A DNA stretch of 8,368 bases from NCBI GenBank assembly GCA_007122565.1, contig SKTJ01000151.1, positions 1 through 8,368 of the forward strand. The letters run 5' to 3'. The notes beneath the pieces were generated by a model. The model was not told the origin of the DNA. It did not search any database and saw only the letters and a program-made list of their open reading frames with translations. This DNA comes from Syntrophomonadaceae bacterium. Its GTDB lineage: Bacteria; Bacillota; Dethiobacteria; DTU022; UBA8154. Both the position numbers and the translations under genes were made by a program. Every line of letters starts with the position of its first letter. Within the stretch, counting starts at the first letter, position 1. Below, one piece after another: positions 1-5,941 of this stretch.

Positions 1-9
1 AATCTTCAT
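1..9 (-). CDS. 5' end of a gene leaving the left edge (first 3 codons, MKI)
   Basis: On the minus strand an ATG at 9-7 is followed by AAG and ATT before the window ends. An AGAGGTG ribosome site (25-19) lies 9 nt upstream, and a perfect consensus promoter lies further upstream (40-69). This combination makes a real gene start likely, although only Met-Lys-Ile can be read. The product cannot be named from three residues. The gene points away from everything else here; it follows the NusG-II gene in the same direction but has its own promoter. Confidence 0.6.
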
Positions 10-39
10 ACCGTTTAGCACCTCTTTAAAGCAAACCTA

Positions 40-69
40 ATTATATATGAGATTTAACTTTTTTGTCAA
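40..69 (-). promoter_or_regulatory. Consensus sigma-A promoter reading out of the left edge
   Basis: Read on the minus strand, TTGACA (69-64) and TATAAT (45-40) are separated by 18 bp, a perfect match at both hexamers. Transcription should start near position 33, giving a leader of about 24 nt before the ATG at 9. Just upstream of the -35 box lies an odd-length palindrome, AACTTTA-N-TAAAGTT (79-93), which could be a regulator site. Confidence 0.75.
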
Positions 70-78
70 GAAATTACC

Positions 79-93
79 AACTTTAATAAAGTT
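79..93. promoter_or_regulatory. Palindrome upstream of the leftward promoter, possible operator
   Basis: Two perfect 7-bp arms (AACTTTA / TAAAGTT) surround one central base. The palindrome ends 9 bp before the -35 hexamer of the leftward promoter, where an activator or repressor could sit. It is AT-rich, so chance is possible. No regulator family is assigned. Confidence 0.3.
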
Positions 94-94
94 A

Positions 95-122
95 GATAGC
101 TGGTAGTTAGATAGTAGATAGG
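95..122. repeat. Degenerate short direct repeat, GATAG/GGTAG units
   Basis: A run of GATAGC-TGGTAG-TTAGATAG-TAGATAGG units. The same family of units recurs at 8155-8185 near the other end of the window (AGATAGC-AGGTAG-CTGGTAG-CAGGTAG). It is low-complexity, non-coding, and lies between the leftward promoter and the terminator of the NusG-II gene. Confidence 0.45.
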
Positions 123-133
123 CAAAGATAAAT

Positions 134-175
134 ACTAAAAATGCTCACCCTGCACATTCTGGATGCAGGGCAGCT
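134..175 (-). terminator. Probable intrinsic terminator of the NusG-II gene
   Basis: On the minus strand a 7-bp stem (TGCAGGG pairing with CCCTGCA, 148-154/164-170), extendable past mismatches through GCT/AGC, is followed by a T run (ATTTTT at 141-136). It lies about 65 nt past the stop of the minus-strand gene ending at 234. The loop is 9 nt and the T tract is short, so strength is uncertain. Confidence 0.5.
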
Positions 176-233
176 ATCTACAACTGCCGCAGATAATGCT
201 TTTCCAGCTCACCGGCACTCTGCCATCCGGCCT

Positions 234-641
234 CTAATGTGTCACCCCGTCCACGCCGTCCATACCATCTTCCTGCTGCTCACTGAAAGCGATAATGATA
301 CGGTTGGGCACACAGACAATACTCTGGTAATCTCTGCTGATCCATCCCGTATCGGAGCAGATAGCGTTGGGGCAGAGAGACCTGCCCATATCCAGTAGAC
401 GCACCCTTCCTTCGGCAACCTCCATGACGGCGGTATGCTCTCCGTCCCGACCAAAGGGAAAGGTCACCTGTTTGTCCGTACTCTCATCAAAGGATATTTC
501 CATGACAAACTCATTGTCCACATGAACAGAAATATAACGCTGAGCCGACCCGGCATCAAGTTGTAAATTAAGCGTAAAGAGCACCAAGCTGAACACAACA
601 ATCAAAGAGGCAAACAGCTTATCATAAAAGGTTAACCTCAT
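234..641 (-). CDS. NusG domain II (DUF1312-type) membrane-anchored protein
   Basis: A 135-residue protein starts at ATG 641, with an AAGGGTG-type ribosome site about 8 nt upstream. Residues about 9-27 form one hydrophobic segment, best read as an uncleaved N-terminal anchor, leaving about 105 residues outside the cytoplasm. The rest matches the NusG domain II family: a beta-rich stretch at 36-85, then the signature C90-P-N-A-I-C95, the G99-W100-I101 core, and I108-V-C110-V-P-N-R. All three family cysteines are present. The family has no proven activity. In other Firmicutes it often sits beside Gx (HepPP-synthase component I-like) membrane proteins, FMN-binding proteins or ApbE, but none is visible here. 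The last 12 residues are an acidic Asp/Gly-rich tail (EDGMDGVDG) that looks like an add-on. It is likely transcribed alone, with a promoter at 666-694 and a terminator at 134-175. Confidence 0.85.
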   Translation of the reverse strand: MRLTFYDKLFASLIVVFSLVLFTLNLQLDAGSAQRYISVHVDNEFVMEISFDESTDKQVTFPFGRDGEHTAVMEVAEGRVRLLDMGRSLCPNAICSDTGWISRDYQSIVCVPNRIIIAFSEQQEDGMDGVDGVTH

Positions 642-665
642 TATTTATCACCCTTCCTATTATCT

Positions 666-694
666 ATTATAGCTGGGAAAAGGGATAAAAACAA
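666..694 (-). promoter_or_regulatory. Promoter of the NusG-II gene
   Basis: On the minus strand a perfect TATAAT (671-666) lies 17 bp downstream of a weak TTGTTT (694-689). The expected start near 660 gives a leader of roughly 20 nt containing the ribosome site. The spacing suits the gene starting at 641; the -35 match is only 3 of 6. Confidence 0.5.
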
Positions 695-805
695 GAAGTC
701 AGTATGCAGAAGTCAGAAGTCATAATAAGGGAACGAATATCCGAACCTGCGGCAGCACATTCTTGGCAGTTTTGAATTCTGAATACTTGTGAATAATTGA
801 TTCTC
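692..805. repeat. Degenerate AGAAGTC / GAATTCTGAAT direct repeats
   Basis: Units of the type AGAAGTC recur at 694-721 (AAGTCAGTATGC, AGAAGTC, AGAAGTC). A second degenerate run with GAATTCTGAAT, CTTGTGAAT and AATTGATTCT follows at 772-805 and touches the end of the EamA gene. No coding sequence or convincing terminator is seen in the gap 642-803. The repeat class resembles those at 95-122, 3454-3484, 6388-6424 and 8155-8185 but uses a different unit. Confidence 0.4.
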
Positions 806-1676
806 AACGTTTAGTAACAAGTAGCAACACTGCAGCAATTATGCAAAAAAATCCAACAAACTGCACCGTCACCAACCGCTCTCCCAGGAAAAGAGCAGCG
901 AGGCTAAAAGCGGCCAGAGGCTCCACTGCAGCCACAATGCTGGCCCTGCCGGCTTCCAGGTATTTGATACCACCCACATAGAGCAAATAAGCCAGAAAGG
1001 TTGAAACAAACGCCAGCGCCACCAGGGACAACCCAGCTGCGGGGGTAAGGCCCTCCTGCAGCAACAACCAGGGCGGGCGTATCAATGCAAGGAATACAGC
1101 ACCAATAACAATAAAATAGAAGGTAACGGTTAAATCAGAATGGTGACGCAGGGCCACTTTGCTGAAGACAGTGACCAGTGCGAACGTAAGCCCGGCACCC
1201 AGCCCCAGTCCGATCCCCCTTAAATCCAGTATCCAACGGCCAGGATCATACACTCCCGCTACCAGAACAACCCCTGCAACGGTAAGAAGCAATGCCACCA
1301 CTTTGAGCGGGGTAATCATTTCTTTGAGATAAATGCGGGAAAAGAGAATAACAAAAGCGGGCGCCGTATAAAGGAGCACAACCGCCACGGAAACACCCAA
1401 AAGATTAATTGCCTGCAGATAAAACACATTAAACAAAGCCACTCCCACGAAACCAAAAAAGAGCAGCCGGGGCAACTCTGTCAAATTCAGCTGCAGGTTT
1501 GAACGATATTTAAAGAAAAGGAGCAGGAAAAAAACAAGCAGCGCCAAGCTAAGACGACCGGAAGCCACAAGCAACGGGTCAATCCCCTCTCGGAAAAGCA
1601 CCGTGCCGAAAATACCTGTAGTAGCCCAACAAATCCCCCCGCCCAGGACCATGAGATAACCTTTACCTGAGTTCAT
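804..1676 (-). CDS. EamA/DMT-family transporter, 10 TM segments
   Basis: A 290-residue integral membrane protein of the drug/metabolite transporter superfamily. It has two tandem EamA repeats of five TM segments each. The first begins YLMVLGGGICWATTGIFGT, the usual DMT helix 1 with its Trp-Ala-Thr turn. The second begins with GIGLGLGAGLTFALVTVFSK near residue 155. Family members export or import amino acids, nucleosides, sugars or other small metabolites, and sequence alone does not give the substrate. The start is placed at ATG 1676 because AGGGTGG (1690-1684) is an ideal ribosome site 8 nt upstream. A longer reading from GTG 1688 is open but would overlap that site. A TATAAT box at 1714-1709 probably drives it, divergently from the acyl-CoA synthetase. 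No clear terminator follows. Confidence 0.88.
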   Translation of the reverse strand: MNSGKGYLMVLGGGICWATTGIFGTVLFREGIDPLLVASGRLSLALLVFFLLLFFKYRSNLQLNLTELPRLLFFGFVGVALFNVFYLQAINLLGVSVAVVLLYTAPAFVILFSRIYLKEMITPLKVVALLLTVAGVVLVAGVYDPGRWILDLRGIGLGLGAGLTFALVTVFSKVALRHHSDLTVTFYFIVIGAVFLALIRPPWLLLQEGLTPAAGLSLVALAFVSTFLAYLLYVGGIKYLEAGRASIVAAVEPLAAFSLAALFLGERLVTVQFVGFFCIIAAVLLLVTKR

Positions 1677-1708
1677 ATATGCTTCCACCCTGAAAATATC
1701 ATTTATCT

Positions 1709-1737
1709 ATTATAAAGCATCGCCACCAAAAGAACAC
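1709..1737 (-). promoter_or_regulatory. Probable promoter of the EamA transporter
   Basis: On the minus strand a perfect TATAAT (1714-1709) lies about 33 nt before the ATG at 1676. The -35 region at 1731-1737 is poor (TGTTCT or GTGTTC depending on 16 or 17 bp spacing), so this promoter is weak or depends on an activator. Confidence 0.4.
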
Positions 1738-1748
1738 CCCTGAGTTTA

Positions 1749-1790
1749 ACATTTAAATATATAGATTATTTTTACTTTTTGTTTAAATGT
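1749..1790. promoter_or_regulatory. Inverted repeat upstream of the acyl-CoA synthetase promoter
   Basis: ACATTTAAA (1749-1757) and its exact reverse complement TTTAAATGT (1782-1790) are separated by 24 bp, with arm centres 33 bp apart, close to three helical turns. The right arm ends 1 bp before the -35 hexamer of the plus-strand promoter. This placement would suit a regulator of the synthetase gene. The local sequence is very AT-rich, which raises the chance of coincidence. Confidence 0.35.
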
Positions 1791-1791
1791 A

Positions 1792-1820
1792 TTGATAAAT
1801 TTCCCCTGATATATTAAAAT
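1792..1820 (+). promoter_or_regulatory. Sigma-A promoter of the acyl-CoA synthetase gene
   Basis: TTGATA (1792-1797) and TAAAAT (1815-1820) are each one base from consensus and are spaced by exactly 17 bp. Transcription should begin near 1827, giving a leader of about 38 nt that ends with the GGAGGG ribosome site at 1851-1856. Confidence 0.65.
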
Positions 1821-1864
1821 TAGTACTATGTTTTGCCATTTCTTTTTTAGGGAGGGAATATTTT

Positions 1865-3445
1865 TTGGACGCAACATTAATCTCTGACTATTTGGAACGA
1901 GCCGCTTCAGCTTCGCCACACAAAGAAGCCATAGTCTATAATGATCGCCGCCTGACCTATTCCGAGTGCCGACAGGCTGTCACAAACCTTGCCGGCAGCT
2001 TTATCAAGCTAGGCGTGAAAAAAGGGGACCGCATTGCCGTAATCATGCCCAACAGCCCGGAATACTTCTATACATACATGGCTGCATCCCTGGTGGGGGC
2101 GATTGTTGTAGGAATTAACCCCGTTTACAAAGGACCGGAGATTGCATCCATCCTAAACAGTTCTCTTCCCAGACTCTTGATCATGATCGATAAGCACCGT
2201 CAGAACGACTACCAGAGAATTATCCGTGAGCATATTTTTCCCGGAATTATCCCCCATATCATTATTCACGATACACAGGAAAAGAAAAAGTTTCTAATCC
2301 GCAATGCTCTGCGTTTCCGGGATCTGCTCAATCAGATCGAAACACAGGAGATAAAGACTCTTGAAGAAAGAAAGAAGATCCTTGATTCCGATGCTAAAGT
2401 CCTCGTTATCTATACTTCCGGTACTACCGGCCGGCCGAAAGGAGCCGCTCTGACCCATAAAAACATCATCAGTTCCACCGTCATTGAATCTGAGCAGTGG
2501 GGGCTCTGTAACACTGACCGCATCCTGCTGAGCCTGCACATGAGCCACATCGGTTCGGCGGAACTCTCAGTAGGGGCAATTCGCCATGAGGCCACGCTGG
2601 TAATGATGGATCACTTTAACCCAGTTGATGCCCTTAACCTCATTGAGACGGAAAAAATAACCTTTATCGGCCAGGTTCCCACTGCATTCGCCCTGATGCT
2701 CAATGTGGCCGACTTTGACAAATACGATATCTCCAGCCTCCGTCTCTGTATGCTGGCCGGTGCACCCCTGCTACCGGGAATTCTGGAACGGATGGCAGGC
2801 GCCAACATGGGAGAACTAAAGGTAGGCTACGGCATGGCGGAAACTGCCGGCATCGTCACTTATACGGCAAAAGATGATTTTATGGAAACACTCAGATATA
2901 CGGTGGGGAAACCATCCGATCTGGTCACCATAAAAATTGTGGATGAAGAAAGGAAAGAAATGCCACCGGGGGAAATTGGCGAAATTGCTATCCGGGGCGA
3001 TCGCGTGATCAAAGAATATCACGAACTTCCCGCCGAAACAGATCGTGTCATGGACAACGAAGGTTGGTTTTACACGGGTGATATGGGTGTTTTTAACGAG
3101 GCAGGTTACCTCGTCCTCAAGGGGCGTAAGGATGATATGTTTATGACCGGTGGCTTTAAAGTTTTCCCCCAGGAAGTGGAGGAAAAGCTGATGGAACACC
3201 CACAAATTCAGACTGCCGCTGTTGTAGGTGTGCCAGACGCAGTACATGGCAAGATTGGCCGCGCTTTTATCGTACCTGTTGATGGGAAAGTTTTTAAACA
3301 ATCGGAACTCCTTTCCTATATGGAAAATATACTTGCCGAATTCAAAATCCCCAGGCAATTCTCTTTCCGCAAATCGATCACCCTAACACCCACAGGCAAA
3401 GTGGAAAAAAGAATCCTCCAGGAAGAAATCGCCAACGAGGGATAA
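1865..3445 (+). CDS. Acyl-CoA synthetase, AMP-forming (class I adenylate-forming enzyme)
   Basis: A 526-residue cytoplasmic enzyme that would activate a carboxylic acid with ATP to an acyl-adenylate and transfer it to CoA. The start is TTG 1865, 8 nt after a strong GGAGGG site (1851-1856); no ATG or GTG fits better. The ATP/phosphate loop is Y183-T-S-G-T-T-G-R-P-K-G193. Motif A5 is G321-Y-G-M-A-E326, motif A7 is Y403-T-G-D406, the hinge is around G420-R-K-D-D424, and the A8 loop is G429-G-F-K-V433. The C-terminal AMP-binding domain (about 436-512) ends in P509-T-G-K512, where K512 is the expected catalytic lysine. All core motifs are intact. The Thr of the usual YGxTE motif is Ala (A325), a tolerated but less common state. 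The acid is not identifiable: fatty, aromatic and dicarboxylic acids all remain possible. It appears monocistronic, with promoter 1792-1820 and terminator 3513-3545. Confidence 0.9.
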   Translation: MDATLISDYLERAASASPHKEAIVYNDRRLTYSECRQAVTNLAGSFIKLGVKKGDRIAVIMPNSPEYFYTYMAASLVGAIVVGINPVYKGPEIASILNSSLPRLLIMIDKHRQNDYQRIIREHIFPGIIPHIIIHDTQEKKKFLIRNALRFRDLLNQIETQEIKTLEERKKILDSDAKVLVIYTSGTTGRPKGAALTHKNIISSTVIESEQWGLCNTDRILLSLHMSHIGSAELSVGAIRHEATLVMMDHFNPVDALNLIETEKITFIGQVPTAFALMLNVADFDKYDISSLRLCMLAGAPLLPGILERMAGANMGELKVGYGMAETAGIVTYTAKDDFMETLRYTVGKPSDLVTIKIVDEERKEMPPGEIGEIAIRGDRVIKEYHELPAETDRVMDNEGWFYTGDMGVFNEAGYLVLKGRKDDMFMTGGFKVFPQEVEEKLMEHPQIQTAAVVGVPDAVHGKIGRAFIVPVDGKVFKQSELLSYMENILAEFKIPRQFSFRKSITLTPTGKVEKRILQEEIANEG

Positions 3446-3453
3446 GTAAGATA

Positions 3454-3484
3454 CAAGAAGCAAGAGGCAAGAAGCAGGAGGAGA
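3454..3484 (+). repeat. Left arm of a 31-bp inverted repeat, CAAGAAG units
   Basis: Built from CAAGAAG/CAAGAGG units and matching the reverse complement of 3740-3770 at 29 of 31 positions. It begins 9 nt after the acyl-CoA synthetase stop. Each arm is itself a degenerate direct repeat. The two arms enclose 255 bp holding the synthetase terminator and a palindromic repeat. Confidence 0.7.
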
Positions 3485-3512
3485 AAAAACAGAAAGAATC
3501 ATGAAGCATCCT

Positions 3513-3545
3513 AAAGCCGGCAGCTTTCTGCCGGCTTTCTTGTTG
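3513..3545 (+). terminator. Intrinsic terminator of the acyl-CoA synthetase gene
   Basis: A perfect 11-bp stem, AAAGCCGGCAG (3513-3523) with CTGCCGGCTTT (3528-3538), closes a 4-nt loop. A T-rich tail (TTTCTTGTTGT) follows. It lies about 68 nt beyond the stop at 3445. The As on the opposite side are fewer, so it probably acts mainly rightward. Confidence 0.85.
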
Positions 3546-3613
3546 TCCGGCACATAGATTTTTTTCGAACAGTAAAGGATAAATGCAAGAGAAAAGAGCA
3601 GGAGCCAAAAACC

Positions 3614-3640
3614 GTAGGGGCGGCTGCCCACAGCCGCCCG
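3614..3640 (+). repeat. Dispersed palindromic repeat, copy 1
   Basis: GTAGGGGCGG, a variable stem-loop, then CCGCCCG. The stem GGGCGGCTG (3618-3626) pairs perfectly with CAGCCGCCC (3631-3639) around a CCCA loop. Two more copies lie at 6332-6360 and 8275-8303 in the opposite orientation. It has no T tail and lies far from any stop, so it is a REP-like element rather than a terminator. The rest of the gap 3541-3739 holds no gene I can support. Confidence 0.75.
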
Positions 3641-3739
3641 TTGATTTATCGCAATCGCAAAGCAGATCTTCGTGCCTACCCAAAGCAAGCATGAGGTATG
3701 GCTCGCTCGTAAACGTTTGTAGATATCTCTTTTTTGACT

Positions 3740-3770
3740 CTCCCCTCCTGCTTCTTGCTTCTTGCTTCTT
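3740..3770 (-). repeat. Right arm of the 31-bp inverted repeat
   Basis: Read on the minus strand it repeats CAAGAAGC three times before AGGAGGGGA and matches 3454-3484 at 29 of 31 positions. It ends 21 nt before the lactate permease start, so it would lie in the permease mRNA leader near the ribosome site. If the whole interval were transcribed it could pair with the left arm to form a long stem. Confidence 0.7.
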
Positions 3771-3791
3771 GACTGAAAGGACTGATCCAAA

Positions 3792-5438
3792 ATGTCACCT
3801 GCTACACTAGCCCTTCTGGCGGCCCTTCCTATTTTTTTTACAATCCTCACCATGGCCGTGCTCCTGTGGCCGGCTCAGCGGGCTATGCCGTTGGTGTGGG
3901 TAGTGGCCGTGGTGGTGGCTTTTTTTTTCTGGAAAATGGAACCCCTGCGTATCCTGGCTGCTTCCCTGGAAGGGGCTTTGCTGGCACTAAATATCCTGGT
4001 AATCGTTGCCGGAGCCATCCTCGTCCTCAATGTGTTGCGGGCGGGTGGCGGCCTTACCGCCATCAATAAAGGCTTCAATCATATCAGTGCCGACCGCCGT
4101 GTGCAGGTCCTAATCATTGGCTGGCTTTTCAGCTCATTTATCGAAGGAGCAGCCGGTTTCGGTACTCCGGCCGCCCTTGTTGCTCCTTTGCTTGTGGGGT
4201 TGGGCTTTCCTCCCCTTTGTGCCGTCATGGTGGCCCTCATCTGCAATAGCACTGCCGTAACCTTCGGCGCCGTGGGGACCACGATTAACGTGGGGCTCGG
4301 GACAGCACTGACAGGGTTATTACCGGCGGGACCTGAGACTGCCTCCTTTTTAAAAACGGTGGGAATCCAGGCAGCCCTGATAAACATTATCGTGGGATCC
4401 TTCATCCCCTTGCTTGCCGTTATGCTGATGACACGTATTTTCGGTAAAAAGCGATCCCTTTGGGAAGGATTTGCCGTCTGGCCACTGGCGCTCATCGGCG
4501 GCTTCGCCTTTACCATCCCCTCCTTCCTCACAGCAGTCCTGCTGGGGCCCGAACTCCCTTCTATCATGGGGGGCCTCACCGGTTTGACCTTGCTCATTTT
4601 CCTCGTCTCCCGGGGATATTTTTTGCCGGACCACAACTGGGATTTTCCCTCGCCTGGGCGCTGGGAAAAAGACTGGGGCGAAAAAAGCGAAACTCCCCCC
4701 GGAGATAAGGGAAGGATTACACTTGGACTGGCCTGGACCCCATATATTATCATCGCGGTGCTGTTGATCATCACCCGGCTGCCAGCTCTCCCCCTACGGG
4801 AGATGCTTTCTGCCGTCACCTTTGCATGGGAAAACATCCTGGGACAAGAACAGATCAGTTACCGCGTAGAGCCCCTTTACCTGCCGGGGATTATCCCCTT
4901 TGCCCTGGTCGCCGCTCTGACCCTGCTGTTGCACCGCATCAGCCTTGCAAAAGCAAAAGGGATCCTGCTGCTGACAGCACGACAACTCCTGCCTGCAGCG
5001 GTAGCACTGGCCTTTACTGTGGGAATGGTACGAATCCTCGTTAATTCTGATATAAACAATGCTGGCCTTGACAGCATGCTGCTTACCATGTCCACTTTTT
5101 CAGCATCCATTATCGGAGCAGCGTGGCCCTTTTTTGCGCCCTTCCTGGGAGCGCTGGGAGCCTTTGTCTCCGGGAGTAATACGGTTTCCAACATTCTCTT
5201 CGGCGGCTTTCAGCACGGCGTGGCAACCAACCTGGACATCTCCCGCCCCCTCGTGCTGGCCCTGCAGGCTGTGGGGGGTGCCACGGGCAACATGATCGCC
5301 GTGCATAATGTCATTGCCGTATGCACCGTAACCGGCATCCTCGGCACAGAAGGAATTATAATCCGGCGCAACCTTACCCCTGCCTTTATCTACGCCACCG
5401 CCGTAGGACTGCTGGGCCTCCTTTTTGCCTATCTTTGA
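3792..5438 (+). CDS. lctP: L-lactate permease, LctP/LldP family
   Basis: A 548-residue inner-membrane symporter of the lactate permease family (TC 2.A.14), the usual length. It takes up lactate, and some members glycolate, with protons. Diagnostic stretches are F116-I-E-G-A-A-G-F-G-T-P126 followed by APLLVGLGFPP, the C151-N-S-T segment, S460-G-S-N-T-V-S-N-I-L-F-G471, and A490-L-Q-A-V-G-G-A-T-G-N-M-I-A-V-H-N-V507. Hydrophobic segments cover nearly the whole chain. One polar loop at about 278-308 (DHNWDFPSPGRWEKDWGEK) is probably cytoplasmic. The ATG at 3792 has only a modest ribosome site (AAAGGA, 3776-3781). No lactate dehydrogenase or LutABC/LldEFG genes are in the window. No clear promoter is visible, and the leader contains the inverted-repeat arm. 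The rubredoxin gene starts 69 nt downstream with no terminator between, so co-transcription is possible. Confidence 0.93.
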   Translation: MSPATLALLAALPIFFTILTMAVLLWPAQRAMPLVWVVAVVVAFFFWKMEPLRILAASLEGALLALNILVIVAGAILVLNVLRAGGGLTAINKGFNHISADRRVQVLIIGWLFSSFIEGAAGFGTPAALVAPLLVGLGFPPLCAVMVALICNSTAVTFGAVGTTINVGLGTALTGLLPAGPETASFLKTVGIQAALINIIVGSFIPLLAVMLMTRIFGKKRSLWEGFAVWPLALIGGFAFTIPSFLTAVLLGPELPSIMGGLTGLTLLIFLVSRGYFLPDHNWDFPSPGRWEKDWGEKSETPPGDKGRITLGLAWTPYIIIAVLLIITRLPALPLREMLSAVTFAWENILGQEQISYRVEPLYLPGIIPFALVAALTLLLHRISLAKAKGILLLTARQLLPAAVALAFTVGMVRILVNSDINNAGLDSMLLTMSTFSASIIGAAWPFFAPFLGALGAFVSGSNTVSNILFGGFQHGVATNLDISRPLVLALQAVGGATGNMIAVHNVIAVCTVTGILGTEGIIIRRNLTPAFIYATAVGLLGLLFAYL

Positions 5439-5507
5439 AAGACTGAATTTAGATTTGCGCTTACCCCCCGAAATATGATATTTTAATAAGAAAAGGAGGC
5501 TGTTAAA

Positions 5508-5666
5508 ATGGATAAATGGGAATGCCAGTTATGTGATTACGTATATGATCCGGAAGAAGGAGATAAAGAAAGTGGGATTGCCCCAGGCACACCCTTTGAG
5601 GACCTGCCCGATGACTGGGTATGCCCGATCTGTTTCGTAGGTAAGGACGAATTTAAAAAACAGTAG
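5508..5666 (+). CDS. Rubredoxin with both knuckle glycines replaced
   Basis: A 52-residue protein starts at ATG 5508 after an AGGAGG site (5493-5498) and ends at TAG 5666. Rubredoxins are small cytoplasmic one-electron carriers holding one iron on four cysteines, often serving oxygen or superoxide detoxification in anaerobes. The four ligands C6, C9, C39 and C42 sit at exactly the positions of Clostridium pasteurianum rubredoxin. The aromatic core (W4, Y11, Y13, F30, W37, F49) and the YDPEEGD and GIAPGTPFEDLP segments are also kept. The oddity is the residue after each CxxC: normally Gly10 and Gly43, here Asp10 and Phe43. V44 is retained. A weak promoter may lie upstream (TTGCGC 5455-5460, TATTTT 5479-5484); otherwise it is read through from the lactate permease. 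No partner reductase is nearby. Confidence 0.95.
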   Translation: MDKWECQLCDYVYDPEEGDKESGIAPGTPFEDLPDDWVCPICFVGKDEFKKQ

Positions 5667-5698
5667 TAACAACTCAGCACTCTTAAAAATAGCACAAA

Positions 5699-5877
5699 GG
5701 GGTTCAGGATTACCTGTGAGTAACCGTTCGGGCTCGATCAAAAGGCTTTGCCGGACCGGGGTTTCCACATGCTACGTGTTTGAGCGCAGCGAGTTTAGCA
5801 TGTGAGCCGGGTCGTCAAAGGCAACCCCTGTATCTTTAAACTTGAGACTGCGGTTTCGAACAGGTATCCTGAACCCC
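5699..5877. repeat. 179-nt rod-like hairpin element with 18-bp terminal inverted repeats
   Basis: GGGGTTCAGGAT-t-ACCTGT (5699-5717) and ACAGGTATCCTGAACCCC (5860-5877) are perfect inverted repeats apart from one extra base. Further pairs nest inside in the right order: AACCG/CGGTT (5722-5726/5851-5855), CTCGA/TTGAG (5733-5737/5842-5846), CTTTG/CAAAG (5746-5750/5816-5820), CCGG/CCGG (5756-5759/5807-5810) and CACATGCTA/TAGCATGTG (5766-5774/5796-5804). Together they make one long imperfect rod with an apical loop containing GAGCGCAGCGAG. I see no open reading frame, T tail or clear target duplication. It could be a non-autonomous mobile element (MITE/REP-like), a structured RNA, or a barrier between the rubredoxin and T-box units. 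Confidence 0.7.
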
Positions 5878-5941
5878 GCTGCAAATTATATATACTCCAT
5901 TATTTATTTCGTGATACACGGGGAGCATGGCAACTTAGCGG

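Noticed and set aside
141..398. Open frame of 85 codons on the plus strand opposite the NusG-II gene
   Set aside because: It lies mostly antisense to a recognisable family member, starts inside the terminator stem, lacks a ribosome site and has no domain.
1677..1688. GTG at 1688 as the EamA transporter start
   Set aside because: It overlaps the AGGGTGG ribosome site that is ideally spaced for the ATG at 1676.
2816..3358. Open frame of 180 codons on the minus strand within the acyl-CoA synthetase gene
   Set aside because: It is antisense to intact A5-A10 motifs, with no ribosome site and no recognisable domain.
3583..3810. Plus-strand 75-codon frame before the lactate permease
   Set aside because: It crosses the palindromic repeat and the inverted-repeat arm, has no ribosome site and overlaps the permease start.
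3383..3853. Minus-strand frames of 156 and 104 codons across the gap before the lactate permease
   Set aside because: They run through a terminator, a palindromic repeat and low-complexity repeats, and overlap both flanking genes. The composition looks like translated repeats.
4079..4837. Open frame of 252 codons on the minus strand within the lactate permease gene
   Set aside because: It is the antisense of strongly conserved membrane motifs and is rich in Pro, Ser, Arg and Lys, as expected from reverse reading of GC-rich hydrophobic codons.
5699..5877. Large hairpin as an intrinsic terminator for rubredoxin
   Set aside because: No T run follows either arm, and the size and internal loops do not fit a terminator.
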